A DNA stretch of 64,000 bases from Apoda limacodes (taxonomy: Eukaryota > Arthropoda > Insecta > Lepidoptera > Limacodidae): assembly GCA_946406115.1 (NCBI GenBank), contig OX291546.1:16175019-16239018 (forward strand), in the 5' to 3' direction. Positions 32,296 to 42,931 of this stretch are shown here, in pieces. A program made the position numbers and the translations under genes. Numbering within the stretch: position 1 is the first letter of the stretch; each line of letters begins with the position of its first letter. Under the pieces are notes generated by a model, which saw nothing but the letters and a program-made list of their open reading frames with translations, was not told where the DNA came from and searched no databases.

Positions 32296-32636
32296 AATTA
32301 AGGCATTTATTTGTGAGACGTAGCTATCTACATATAATAAGTAAAGTATGTCCGGAACGAGCAAGCCAGACTTGCACGTCGCCGTTTTTTTAAATTAAGT
32401 GGCATACTACCTACATAATATTTATTCAAATAGGTTTCAGTACATTTTTGAATCGCCAACTAATCTTTTTAAAAATGTTAACTTTTGCCGAAAAGATCTA
32501 GAAAAAATTAACAACTATAATAATTTTAACTAACATCATAGTTATGGGTTTGACCGATGTTTTGATAATAAAAATGGTAACCTTTTTTCCGATCCTTTAA
32601 ATTTCCGATTTGTGACTAGTTCAGTTTTTAACTATG

Positions 32637-32840
32637 TATAAATATTGTATAGTGCCGAAATGTACAAATACGTTTATTATAATGCCAGAGAAACTATTTT
32701 GTAACGTGCATAAAGTCCTAAAACATCGTAATAAATAGTGTAACTTTGTAGAAAGAGATAATAAAACCCCACTCTCGTCCCAAGCTACTAGAAATTGCTG
32801 TGAAAATCATTTCAATGTACGTACAGCATCAACTCTCTAG
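32637..32840 (+). pseudogene. THAP-type zinc finger fossil
   Basis: A single frame reads YKYCIVPKCTNTF, KLFCNVHKVLKHRNK, a stop, then NFVERDNKTPLSS and CCENHFNVRT. C-x4-C and the later C-x2-H are the C2CH ligands of a THAP DNA-binding domain. The stop (TAG) falls where the domain's conserved Trp should be, so a single TGG to TAG change explains it. THAP domains are N-terminal in P-element-type transposases and in their domesticated relatives. No transposase body was found downstream. Confidence 0.75.
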
Positions 32841-33791
32841 CTTTTACATTCCGATCTGTAATGAAATAAATGAAACTATGAAATATCTAATAGCAAAATA
32901 TAACCTTCTTGGTGTATACCAAAGTCATTCTAACGAATTATCATAGGCCCCTACATAGAGATAGGTTTAGATCGTTGGTGGCCTAGGGGTTTCGATTTTG
33001 CCCCACACCTACAGACCTATGTCTTTTATTAGTTTTACAAGTATATTGTTTATTCATTTAACTGGCTTTTGGTGAATCATCGTGAGGTAATCTGCACACG
33101 TCAAAATAACCTTATGTAAAGTAAACAATCTGCACTGGCCTTGCATAATAGACTACAACCCAAATCGCCCCTGGTATGTATAGCCCGTGCCTTAAAAGTA
33201 GGGACGTATTAGGCGGGTTTGAAGGATACAGTGGTGGCCCGGCGCGAATTAAGAGACATAGGTAAAATACATTTCGTTTTTCCATTAGGAGCAAAAGAAA
33301 ACATAGAGGTTCAGTCAAAGATAACGGCGTAAGGATGCTAGCGATGCATGTGAAATCCAGAACCAGCCCTGAGCCCGCATTATTGAGTTTAGCCTGAATC
33401 GCCCTCACCTTAGGTAGATCAGTGCCTCAATACTGGGAATGCAAGAAAGCTTGTAAATAATTAAAAACTCAGAATATTTTTATAAAAACGAACATTAGCT
33501 TCTAACATAACTTGAAGTATCGATTATTTTATATAATAGATAAGCTATTTCTAATGTGGGACTGATAACACTGTGGATTTTTTGTATACTTATGTTTTAC
33601 GTTCCATTTCTACAAAATACTGAGATTTATTAAAACTAAACTTTATATTACACATACATATAATTTAAGCGCTAAAATATACAACGATAATTAAGTAAAA
33701 ACTTGTCCAAATTGGACTACCATACGCTTCGTAATTAAAAAGTTTAAAATGGTACCCAGACTGCTGTTCTTCAAAGAGTAGGTACTCTAAG
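32841..33791. other. Intron with unclassified repeat-like DNA
   Basis: Stretches at about 32940-33110 (GGCCTAGGGGTTTCGATTTT, CATCGTGAGGTAATCTGCAC) and 33130-33420 resemble widespread lepidopteran repeats, but no element could be delimited. ORFs here are not supported. Confidence 0.4.
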
Positions 33792-34111
33792 ATGCTAGTA
33801 CTTCAACAGCTAGTAGAATCCAAAAATAACGCTCATTCAACTGTGGAATTCCGCAGACGACCATGCAGAAAAGCGCACGTTGTCGAGCTATTAGCCTCTC
33901 GAATGGCAGTTTTCAAGGTGCCAATGAGGCATCTGACTAAGCTTAAGGACTGCCTTATGTCAACCAGCTACTGTGATATGGCAAACAGCTCTGAGAAGCT
34001 TAGAAAGTGTGCAAATCAAATATCCAATGTCCGATCACGTCTGGCACAAGCGTCAATAAGTTCCGGCTGCGACTTAATTCCCTATGGATTTAAAAAAAGA
34101 ACTGAAAGTAA
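33792..34111 (+). other. Orphan ORF, no recognised family
   Basis: An open plus-strand frame of about 105 codons before it runs antisense into the transporter exon at 34115. It reads MLVLQQLVESKNNAHSTVEF, then many basic residues and RHLTKLKDCLMSTSYCDMA. It is less A+T-rich than its surroundings. It may be a piece of an old transposon protein; chance is not excluded. Confidence 0.3.
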
Positions 34112-34114
34112 TAC

Positions 34115-34212
34115 CTGTATACCGTTGACAACTTCAGTCATTACTTTTATTCTTTCGTCAGTTTTTCGAGCTGTTTGAAAGCGATAGCCACCAAGTACTC
34201 GACCCAATGTGC
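34115..34212 (-). CDS. ABCC4-like exon: TMD1 cytosolic loop
   Basis: Acceptor TTACAG before 34212, donor GTATTA after 34115, 98 nt, phase 1 in, 0 out. It encodes LGRVLGGYRFQTARKTDERI and KVMTEVVNGIQ, the KTATFTDARIRTMNEVITGI region of ABCC4. Confidence 0.94.
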
Positions 34213-34859
34213 CTGTAAGAAAAATATGAAATAATATAATTTTTAACACATTTGCTCATAAAGCAGCCTTTACTGCACCGTTTTCATTCATCCATCCGTA
34301 ATTGTCATTACCGCATAAATGCCTTTTACTTTACAGTTTATTTTTAGCAATTTTTAGCAAGGAGTGAACTTATGAACTAGGTTTTATTTTTGGTAAAATA
34401 AAGTTAACTTGTTCGTTTTAAACTTATCAAAACTATTAGATTCCATTAGATAACAACTTTTTACTACATTTTAAACTAAAATAAGAATTTACTGTCCTTC
34501 GAGTTTAACTTGAAAACAGTCGTATGACACTAGTGGGATCAGCTCAATACACACTTCACCTACAGACTTTCGGCTCGGGCTGCAACCTACAATCTCGTCT
34601 GTAATGAGCAGCCTAGCTCCCTTGTATCATAATATAATATAAATGTTATAGAAATTAACATAAAATAATAATTATTAATAATTTATGTGGTGTTGTGGAA
34701 ATTCTAGACGACCTATTAATCGCACGACCGATCGCACATAATTTATATTGACTGTTACTGCAGTCAAAATATTTACGAAAATAGACTTTATATGATTCTA
34801 TTTAAGCTTATTTTCTATATCGTGTAATTACTCGAGCGCTAGCGTGCGACATATGGCCA

Positions 34860-35030
34860 TAAAGAGATTTTAAGAATACGAAAAACTATTTGCAAATGAT
34901 ATCCCCATATTTTTTTAACATATCAAACAAAACAGTTACCGCGATTATCAAGCCATGATAAAATCAAATAAACATATCTCGATTTCGAGATTATCTCTAT
35001 CCGCACGAGAATCAGGCCCCAGGTCAAAAT
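34860..35030 (+). repeat. Second copy of the 21940-22112 repeat
   Basis: GAAAAACTATTTGCAAATGA, then AACATATCTCGATTTCGAGA and CCGCACGAGAATCAGGCCCC parallel 21940-22112 in the same orientation. It lacks the opposing arm. Confidence 0.6.
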
Positions 35031-35224
35031 CTCTGCTATGTAGTCATTAATGTCATAATACTTTGGCGCCGTCACATCTTCAGGCTACGAGTTAAATAGC
35101 CGGGTCTGGGGCTGACATGGCGGAGCGTAAAAAGAGACGCAAGTAACTAGTGCTTGGTAGTACCTCCTACATATTTAAAGCTTTAGGTGGGAGGCCATTG
35201 GTTATTGGGGGCTAGAGGCTTATA

Positions 35225-38200
35225 GTTTTTTTTTTATTTAATCTTTTTGCACAAAAAAATGTGTAAAATGGCGAGCTTAATGCTATGAGGCATTCTCTAC
35301 CAGCCAACCATACTTAATATGATATATTGTCGGCAGTGCAGTAAGAGAAAAAATTAACAAATATACAAAAGTATTTTAAAGTATATGAGTAAATCTATAC
35401 TAAACTAGATTGCAATAATAAACCGATTAATACATATAATATATAAATACATAGAATACTATATACTAATATATATAATAATAAATTAACATAATACTAC
35501 ACACATACATGTAAAAATACATACATACAAACATACATAAAATACATGACGCAATGTTAAATCTTGAATTATAGAACCATATGTTCAAACTTGTATCTGC
35601 TTTAAATAATATTCTTTAAGCTTACATTTAAAGGTGTATTAATTCTGAGCACTGCGGATATCTTTGGGGAGGCCGTTCCAGAGTAGTATAGCCTGAACTG
35701 TGAATGAATGAGAAACAAAACGGTGACGAGAAGTAGAGAGACAAGTACTTTGAGAAGAACGAAGTGAACGCTTGTGAGTAGAGCCAAGGTGTTGAAATCT
35801 AGATTTTAGGTAGTTTGGAGAGTTAGGATCGTGTCAAATAGAAAAGAGAATACAGAGTATTCTGATGCTTCTGCGTTGACGTATGGGTAACCATTTGAGT
35901 TGATTGCGAAAAGCAGATATGTGGTCATATTTACGAAGACAGAAGACGTAACGGATACAGTTATTTATAAGTCGATCTAATTTGTTGAGAAGGTCCGAGT
36001 CTACAAAGTCTACATAGCACACATCACTGTAATCAATTAACGGAATAATAAGAGTTTGTACAAGTAGAAGCTTAGTTTTAGTGGGTAGAAACCTACGAAA
36101 TCTGTATAAAAAGCGCAGAGAGGCTTTTTTAACTTGCACTGACCACCTCAGAGTGGGATCAATAAACAAACCTAAGTCTTTGACATGGTTACAGAAAGGA
36201 ATTTGATTATCATTAAACCTGTTCAAAGTTTATTTTACTTATTTGCCTAGGACTACCAACTACGATGCACTGACATTCAGAACTATGCCGAATCGTTTAG
36301 ACCAATCATTAATGTCTTTCAACACCTTGTTAATGTCACGAATGGCTAAATCAAGGTCGTCAACTTTAGCTTCAGTATAAAGCTGCAAGTCATGAGCATA
36401 AAAATGGTAAGAACAGCCAAGCTTACAGGAAAGGAGACTAATGAAAATGGAGAACAATAGGGGTGATAATATTCCTCCTTGTGGAACGCCGTAAGTAAAA
36501 TTTTGCCAATTCGAAACTAACCTATCTAGACGGATTGCTTGTTGGCGACCACGTATATAGGAGGAGAACCAACTTAAAGCTATCGCAGGTACCTTGATGG
36601 ACCCCAGTACTGCTAGGAGGAGATCATGGTCAACAGTATTGAAAGCATTAGAAAAATCAATTAGTACTAATACTGTCACCAAAGCATCCTCCATGCCATC
36701 ACGTATATCCTCCGTAACCTTAAGTAGCGCAGTACTAGTGCTGTGTCCCAAGCGAAATCCTGATTGTAACGGCCTAAGAAAATTGTTGTCATAAACATAT
36801 TTAGTGAGCTGTTGATGTACGACTGCTTCAAGGATTTTACATAAAAAACCTAATATTGAAATTGGTCTAAAGTGACTTACAGATGAGGGATTTGTTATTT
36901 TAGGCAAAGGAATGACAAATGCTTTACGCCATATACCAGGAAATTCTCCAGTAAACAGGGAGAAGTTGATGATGTGGGTCAAAATTGGAAGTATAGAATC
37001 AAGTATGTAGAGAATCATGAATCTGCTCACATCATCACATCCAAGTTGCTTTAGACTTAATAGAGAGAATGATCTTTCTCACATTGTCATCAGTAACTGG
37101 TAGAAAGGAAAACGGGTCATTATCTGGAATATGTAAAGAACTAATGTCGGAAATAGATAAAAGCTTAGTGGCCTTGATGATGCCAATGTTAATGATGTGT
37201 TATAGAGAAATGGCAATTAAACTTATCTGGAGTAAATTTATAATTGGAAGAGTTGGAATTAGTTTTGCCGAAACCGAGTGATTTTAGAAATTTCCATAAA
37301 TCAGTTGGAGATGGAGAGTTTATTGAGGAAAAACTGGCGTTTTGCTCTTCTTACCATCTGGTTGCAGCTTTTTCTTGCAGCCTTATATTGAGTCCAATTA
37401 CACTCAGTGCGCGTTTTCTTAAACTTCAAGAACATATAATCCCGTTTCGTCATTGCAATTCGAATTTCGACGGTGAGGTGGCCTTTTTATCCGGAATGAC
37501 CGATAAGGAGCATGTACATCGTATAGCGCGGTTAACTCCCGGTTTAAAATGGCCACTTTTTCGTCGACGATGTCCGCAGAAAATAGTTTGGACCAACCAA
37601 TCAAGTCCACATCTTTTCAAAGATTGTCTTCGTTCATATTAACAAAACTACGTAAAAAGAGAATCTCTGGTTTATATTTGAGAGGTTTTATTTTATATCA
37701 TCATTTAAAAATCCTGGTGCCACAAATTGGCCAAATTTGGCAATGCGTTCAACTGAGGAGGTCAAGATAATATCTAAAAAAGTGTTAGCAGTGTTCATGT
37801 TATGGTGGGTTGGTTGAAGAGGAAGAGATGTAAAACAAGGTGATTCAGTTATATCTAATTTTTTTTTTGTTGTGTTTGTTTGTGTTTTTATGAAAGAAAA
37901 AAACGGTTAAGTTCGAGTCGGACTCACGCACTAAGGGTGAACCGATTTTAATGAAATTTTGGTAAGTTGTTATGCACACGCCGGGGAATGTTCCTGAGAA
38001 AGAGTCGGACTCGCGCAATAAGGGGAAACCGATTGTAATTAAATTTCGGTAAGTTGTTATGCCGGGGAAGGTTTCTGAATTAGTACAAAGCCTGGTAAGG
38101 CGAAATGAGCAGTGTCAAGGTTAGGCTTAAACCAAGTTTCTGAAACTAAAACAGCATGAATATATTTAGAGCTGAAGGTTTCTTACAAATCAGAGTAGTG

Positions 38201-38390
38201 CGAAGGAACGCTTTGCACATTTATATGACACGCGGTAAAAGAAGATTTTAGTCTTTGTACTTCCCTAGTAGCATAGCATATTACCTAAAGTATCACATTC
38301 AGTCATAGAATGGAAAGAAGAACTAAGATCGCCAGCAGAGTAAAAGGATTCATCATCACTTAAGTCATCAATCATAATAATATAAGTTAA
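35225..38390 (-). pseudogene. Jockey-like LINE, nearly whole ORF2, decayed
   Basis: On the minus strand: start near 38382 (MIDDLSDDESFYSAGDLSS), endonuclease motifs HINVQSVPSHYSDL and SETWFKPNLDTAHF, a disrupted middle, then TFLDIILTSSVERI. The linker (37419-37610, DVHAPYRSFRIKRPP) is followed by RT at 36260-37030 (FRPISILGFLCKILE, LIDFSNAFNTVDH, YGVPQGGILSPLLFS, FYAHDLQLY). The C-terminal tail (35602-36226) has CIRYVFCLRKYDHISAFRN. YADD is YAHD and several frame changes exist, so it is inactive. The 3' end at about 35225-35300 (minus strand GCCATTTTACACATTTTTTT) is followed by an A-rich tail. Confidence 0.88.
37900..38075. repeat. Tandem repeat inserted in the LINE endonuclease
   Basis: Two imperfect units: GAGTCGGACTCACGCACTAA/GTAAGTTGTTATG (from about 37914) and GAGTCGGACTCGCGCAATAA/GTAAGTTGTTATG (from about 38003), unit about 88 bp. 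The AGTCGGACTCRCGC motif is a common lepidopteran repeat; a cousin (AAGTGCGAGTTGGACTTGCG) is at about 57374. Confidence 0.65.
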
Positions 38391-39295
38391 AATATACTAA
38401 AATAATAATAATGATATATGAAATAAATAAAATACCTTGTCAAATATTCAAGTAATGCTACTAAAAATAATTATAAATATACACACAGTAAAACACTGCT
38501 TATTAGCAGCTAAATAATTATAAGAAAAACTAAAGTATACACAAATAATCAATAAAAAAATACAAAAAACTGGTAACAAAATACTGTAGGTACCTGTGAT
38601 TTATAACTCAAAGAAAAAAAAAATTCAAAAGTTAGGATCTTATTAAAAACTAACCTACTAGGATTCTACATTATGATTAACAGGTTGACTCATACTATCT
38701 TAAAATTATTTAATAAATAAGTCAAAACGAACGTACAAACTGATGGTATAATTCAAGTCAAAAAAACAAATAAAATGAAAATTGGTACATAAAAGCCTAC
38801 ACGCTGCTTGTTAATAAATGAATTGGCAATTTTTACATTACACACGTAAAATACGTAAGTGTAAGAGAGCCAAAAATATTTCTTAATAATGTATAAGGTG
38901 TAAAAAGTTTACTAACAGAAAAAGCCATAATGCCATAAAAAATATAAGTATTCAGTTCATTACTATAAAATAATCCGGTTTCGAGTACACACACCGCTAT
39001 TCTACAATAAATATAGGAAATATAACATATACAATATTAAAATATTGCTTTTACCTAAGCTATTACCAGTTGAAACCAGGTAGCAATTCATGAACTGAAT
39101 AGGTAAGCTAACTAAATAAGCTAATTCAATTTTAGTCCTCGTAAAAAAATACATATATAGGCAGCAATGTTATAATATTTAAATATTGTAAAGCACAGTG
39201 GAAACAGTTAACTAGCGAAATTGCAAACCATTTTATATATTATTACATATATATACAGTTTATATATTATTTTTTTTTAACTGACTACTGCAGTT
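38391..39295. other. A+T-rich intronic DNA
   Basis: No exon or ORF. It may include the untranslated 5' part of the LINE just before it. Confidence 0.4.
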
Positions 39296-39560
39296 CGCTG
39301 ATGCAGCCATTACTGCTCCACTGGGCTTTCGGGGCGAGACTCTGAAGGAGTCTCAGCCTATATAGCGCCCAACGCTCTTGGGATCGTCCCTTCAACCGGC
39401 GTGAGCCTCGAACCCAAAGGTGAGCCAGCGCCAGGAGGGGAGTTCCCCGTTACGCCGTTGCGATTGTGAGTGGGTGGGGGCGGGAAGCGCCCCGGCAATC
39501 TTTGATATCTAGTATAAGAGTTTAGCGTGCGGGCTGAACGACCGTGCTTTCGCCGACGAA
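39296..39560 (+). repeat. Dispersed repeat family X, copy 2
   Basis: GCAGCCATTACTGCTCCACT, GAGACTCTGAAGGAGTCTCA and CTATATAGCGCCCAACGCTC match 27560-27720. GC-rich against its surroundings. Confidence 0.6.
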
Positions 39561-39639
39561 CCCGGGGACGTCGGCGTCATGTGAGGGCCGCGAGACTAGT
39601 CTTGCTATCCGGATAGCGAGATCGTAATCGTAAAGAGAG

Positions 39640-39693
39640 GCCACCTAACAATAGTTTTTCGACCGTGCCACCTAACAATAGTTTTTCGACCGT
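39640..39693. repeat. 27-bp perfect tandem duplication
   Basis: 39640-39666 and 39667-39693 are identical, each starting GCCACCTAACAATAG. The perfect identity suggests a recent event. Confidence 0.88.
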
Positions 39694-40153
39694 GCCGTGG
39701 TCGGTCGGGGGGATGGTAAGGTAGTTTATGTAAAGAGCTAACAAAGCTCTTGGTCTCCACTTCACACAATCGAATTTTGTCGCTGGGGAAGGTTCTGAAT
39801 TAGTACAACCTTTTCGCAAATAAGTTGGTGGGGCAGTTGTTTTAGAAAGAGAAACAAGAAGTTAGCTAGTTTTATATCAAATTTTGACAAAGGTGCCTTG
39901 CCGACTGCTGGGAAGAGAGTTTCGAAAATTACTGGGTCCGAATGGTACAATGTCAATGCTATATTTCATGTAGGTATAGTTAGGAAATGGTTTTTATAAA
40001 TAGGTGTTAACTAATACTAAGAGTAAAATGTCTCATTCCTTATCAGCCTCACACGTCCTCAGTATTGGGGCATGGCCCAACACCACATAGTCTTATTAGC
40101 ATTAACATTCGGACCTCAAATTAACATAATGTAAGAAAAAAAAATTTACCTAC

Positions 40154-40379
40154 CTTGTGAAGGCAAAGCAAGGACAAGTAAGACAGCCAGTCCAAAAAGA
40201 GATGCATAACCAGCTTGCGCATAGCTCAGGTAGCAAATTGCGACAATCTGCAGGGGCACTATCCACATGTAGTGTAAGAACAAAAACGTCATGTCGAAAC
40301 GTAACAGGTCGTTTGACAGAATGTTGATTATTTTTCCTGCAGTTGCATCCCCCAATGACCCATTGTCCATGCGCATTAT
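40154..40379 (-). CDS. ABCC4-like exon: TMD1, LLSNDVNKFD-type segment
   Basis: Acceptor TTTCAG before 40379, donor GTAGGT after 40154, 226 nt, phase 0 in, 1 out. It encodes GDATAGKIINILSNDLLRFD, then LFLHYMWIVPLQIVAI and further hydrophobic helix, matching TTTGQIVNLLSNDVNKFD...FLHFLWAGPLQ of ABCC4. Confidence 0.96.
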
Positions 40380-41662
40380 CTGAAAAATATATAAGTATCG
40401 GTAGAATGACTGCAGTCTTCTTTGGTGTCTCTGATCATTATATTTTGAAAATGGTTATTTATATTTTTACTAGCATTTTCCCGCGTCACCGCCAGCGTAA
40501 ACTATCTCCTTTCCAAATTTCAGCCAACGTGAAGTACTAAAACAATATACTTACTCACAAAAAAAATTAGTAGGAATATTGAATCATATTTGTGTATTAT
40601 ATAAAAATTGACATAGTCCACATTAATAAAATTTTAACTTCATCAGCCTTCCTTAAGCATTGAATTCTTTGAATACATAAAAAAAATAAAGGATATATTC
40701 GTTATCGGCTAATGTCAATTTCTTTCGAAATTATCACTCAGCATTAATAATGCCCATAACAAATTTAAGATTTTACTAGCCAACCGTTGAAGACTTGGCT
40801 GCTTTTTGGTATTTTTGCTTTTAAATCTTATCATCAATCGGACACAGTTTGACAAAAATAAAAAACGTTCTGTCTCTTAAAAAGAAGGTACTTTATTAAG
40901 AAGGAAATTAAGCTTTTGTCTTGGTTGATGGATTACTTACTTGTTAGTCAGAGAGTAATTGGTAACATTTGCACTTTTGTCAAGTTTGTATAACTTTAAA
41001 TCTATTAACGTATATATATAAAATTGCAACGCATGTTGCACAAGAATTAAGTAGTTTATTGAGTATGTACCTATTTCATTAAGTATGCAAATATGTTTTT
41101 GTATAATTTAAGGTTACGCAAGATCAAAAATAGCTCGATAAGTCAAATAATTACTATGCATGACGCATCTGCACTACGATTTATTTTCTAGTTTGACAAC
41201 AATTTAATGATTATTGATTAGTCAGTTTTCAAAGACGAGAATACCTTTTCTGGATGTTAATGAGCACTAGAAGCAATTCGTGTTGAAACTTTGCTTACCA
41301 AATTTTTTTATTTTTTTATAGTTAAGACGAAAAAGTATAATTATTACAGATACATAAAAAGTATGAAACTGATTTTATTTTTATTAAATAACAAAACTTT
41401 GTAATTGTCATGTTTTCTTTGATTGATAAAACACACGGTTGAAATATTTCTAATAAAAAACTAGAATGATCTATCTTACGACACACTACACAAAAGTGGT
41501 TCATCCCTCAATCAATCATAATAATATATATGATAAAGCATCATTTAAAGAATGCCTATTTGTTAGTAATCTCATAACAAAAACGTATGGCGGTTGTAAA
41601 AAATCGTCAGCATAGATGGAAAGATGGAGACAGACGCGACACACTGACGGAAATGACGAAAC
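40380..41662. other. Intron, no gene recognised
   Basis: A+T-rich sequence of 1.3 kb; no ORF or identified repeat. Confidence 0.4.
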
Positions 41663-41777
41663 TATAGTCGTATTTTTAACTAGACGAAGCCAACTGACAG
41701 TAGCTAGTACTGTTTCATCAAAAACTGACAACAAAATAAACGTCAGTTGATTTCGTCTAATTAAAAATACGACTATA
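41663..41777. mobile_element. 115-bp foldback MITE with 36-bp arms
   Basis: The left arm 41663-41698 (TATAGTCGTATTTTTAACTA...) and the complement of 41742-41777 match with about three mismatches. The ends sit on TA, as for a TA-targeting element. Confidence 0.8.
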
Positions 41778-42008
41778 TATATTGTTCCGTTTTGTTATTG
41801 ATTTACAGAACCCTTAAAGTTAGTAAAAAACGCGAGTTTATAATCAAAGATGAAATTTTATTACTTTAATTATTTGACTTGTTTTAAATTATTTTATCAC
41901 GCTTTATCGGTACTCAGATAAAATTATCTATTTAATTAAGTAGGTACCTACTTGTAAAGTTTATATTGATCCAATAATAAAAAAAACCGTAAACCATAAT
42001 TTACTTAC

Positions 42009-42213
42009 CTTTCTGTAAAGTAAAGAGCTTGTAGCAATCCTGAGTTTCATCCCAAATTGTTGACAAAGCAAATTTCCATGACTATTGCAGAACACGGCAA
42101 TCCAGCATGCTACCAACATAGCGACTGCGTAGCAGGAAGCAGTCCCTCGGCTTACGTTAGAATCTTTTGACCAGTGCTTAAGTAGTTCAGCGAATAAAAT
42201 TGGAGATATTGTT
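42009..42213 (-). CDS. ABCC4-like exon: TMD1 helices 1-2 and QCAGMRLRVA-type motif
   Basis: Acceptor CCTTAG before 42213, donor GTAAGT after 42009, 205 nt, phase 2 in, 0 out. It encodes PILFAELLKHWSKDS, a transmembrane helix, then QQFGMKLRIATSSLLYRK, the counterpart of QCAGMRLRVAMCHMIYRK. Confidence 0.95.
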
Positions 42214-42519
42214 CTAAGGAAGAAAAAGAATTATATGGCAAAATATGTTAAGTCCGCAAATTGTACATTGTCAACATTAAATGTTTTTTTTTAAACAATT
42301 AAAATTCTTATAAGTGTCGTGGGTTCAGTTCATTTTGCAATTTGTTTTTACAAAACATATTTTCAGATCTGTGTCATAGAATAGAACCCCATTTTCTAGG
42401 TGTAGTCATAGCCGCTTTAAATCAAAGACACGTGCGACATGATTCAAACTAATAACAATTTATAGAAGCTTGACTTTTTTCGTATCGCTGGGATAATGGT
42501 AAATTTTTTTTTTTTTGGA

Positions 42520-42741
42520 CATTACACAGCGCCGTCTAGCACCAAAGTAAGCAGAGCTTGTGTTATGGGTACCAGATAACGGATACAGATACATATATTA
42601 CTTTTTTTTGTAAAAACATACATATCATACATAAATACACCCAGACTCAAGACAAACACAAATATTTGTCTAGTGCGGGGATCGAACCCACACCCTCTGC
42701 ACAGCAGCAGGCCACACTACCAACTAGGCTGCGAGGGAGCC
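42520..42741 (-). mobile_element. tRNA-headed SINE, copy E
   Basis: On the minus strand: CTCCCTCGCAGCCTAGTTGG head, GTGGGTTCGATCCCCGCACT (B box), TGTTTGTCTTGAGTCTGGGT body and ATAACACAAGCTCTGCTTAC end. Very close to copy D. Confidence 0.86.
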
Positions 42742-42799
42742 CATTTACTATTCTAGGGAAAGATGTTTTAATAAAAAAACAAAAAAGATATATTCATAC

Positions 42800-42931
42800 C
42801 GACATATAACAGACGAAAACTGCAATATACCACCAGGTATGTAAGACCACCCAAACGCCTTGACTAATACTCTGAAGAAAGATGGCTTTCGACCAAGAGC
42901 TTTGGCACTGATTTCTTCTTCTATCCATGTT
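42800..42931 (-). CDS. ABCC4-like exon: start of TMD1 (most upstream exon found)
   Basis: Acceptor ATTCAG before 42931, donor GTATGA after 42800, 132 nt. It encodes TWIEEEISAKALGRKPSFFR, then VLVKAFGWSYIPGGIL, matching the [20 protein letters not shown] segment that leads into the first helix. It starts in phase 2, so at least one upstream coding exon must exist; none was recognised to the right in this window. Confidence 0.92.

Larger units (their letters stand above)
10987..42931 (-). other. Gene span: ABCC4/MRP4-like ABC transporter (partial, 16 exons found)
   Basis: Exons in transcription order: 42931-42800, 42213-42009, 40379-40154, 34212-34115, 31467-31270, 30470-30349, 28618-28490, 26567-26383, 25521-25357, 22535-22398, 20944-20777, 18870-18775, 15464-15211, 14432-14386, 13408-13199, 11217-10987. 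All have AG/GT borders, and the translated order matches human ABCC4 domain for domain. The family are plasma-membrane full transporters (TMD1-NBD1-TMD2-NBD2) that export organic anions, cyclic nucleotides and drug conjugates with ATP. The exons total 2604 nt, about 868 codons, against roughly 1300 for the family. The N-terminal exon(s) and everything after mid-TMD2, including NBD2, are missing from the window. One exon junction is out of phase. Insect genomes carry many MRP4 paralogues, so no exact name is given. Confidence 0.9.
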
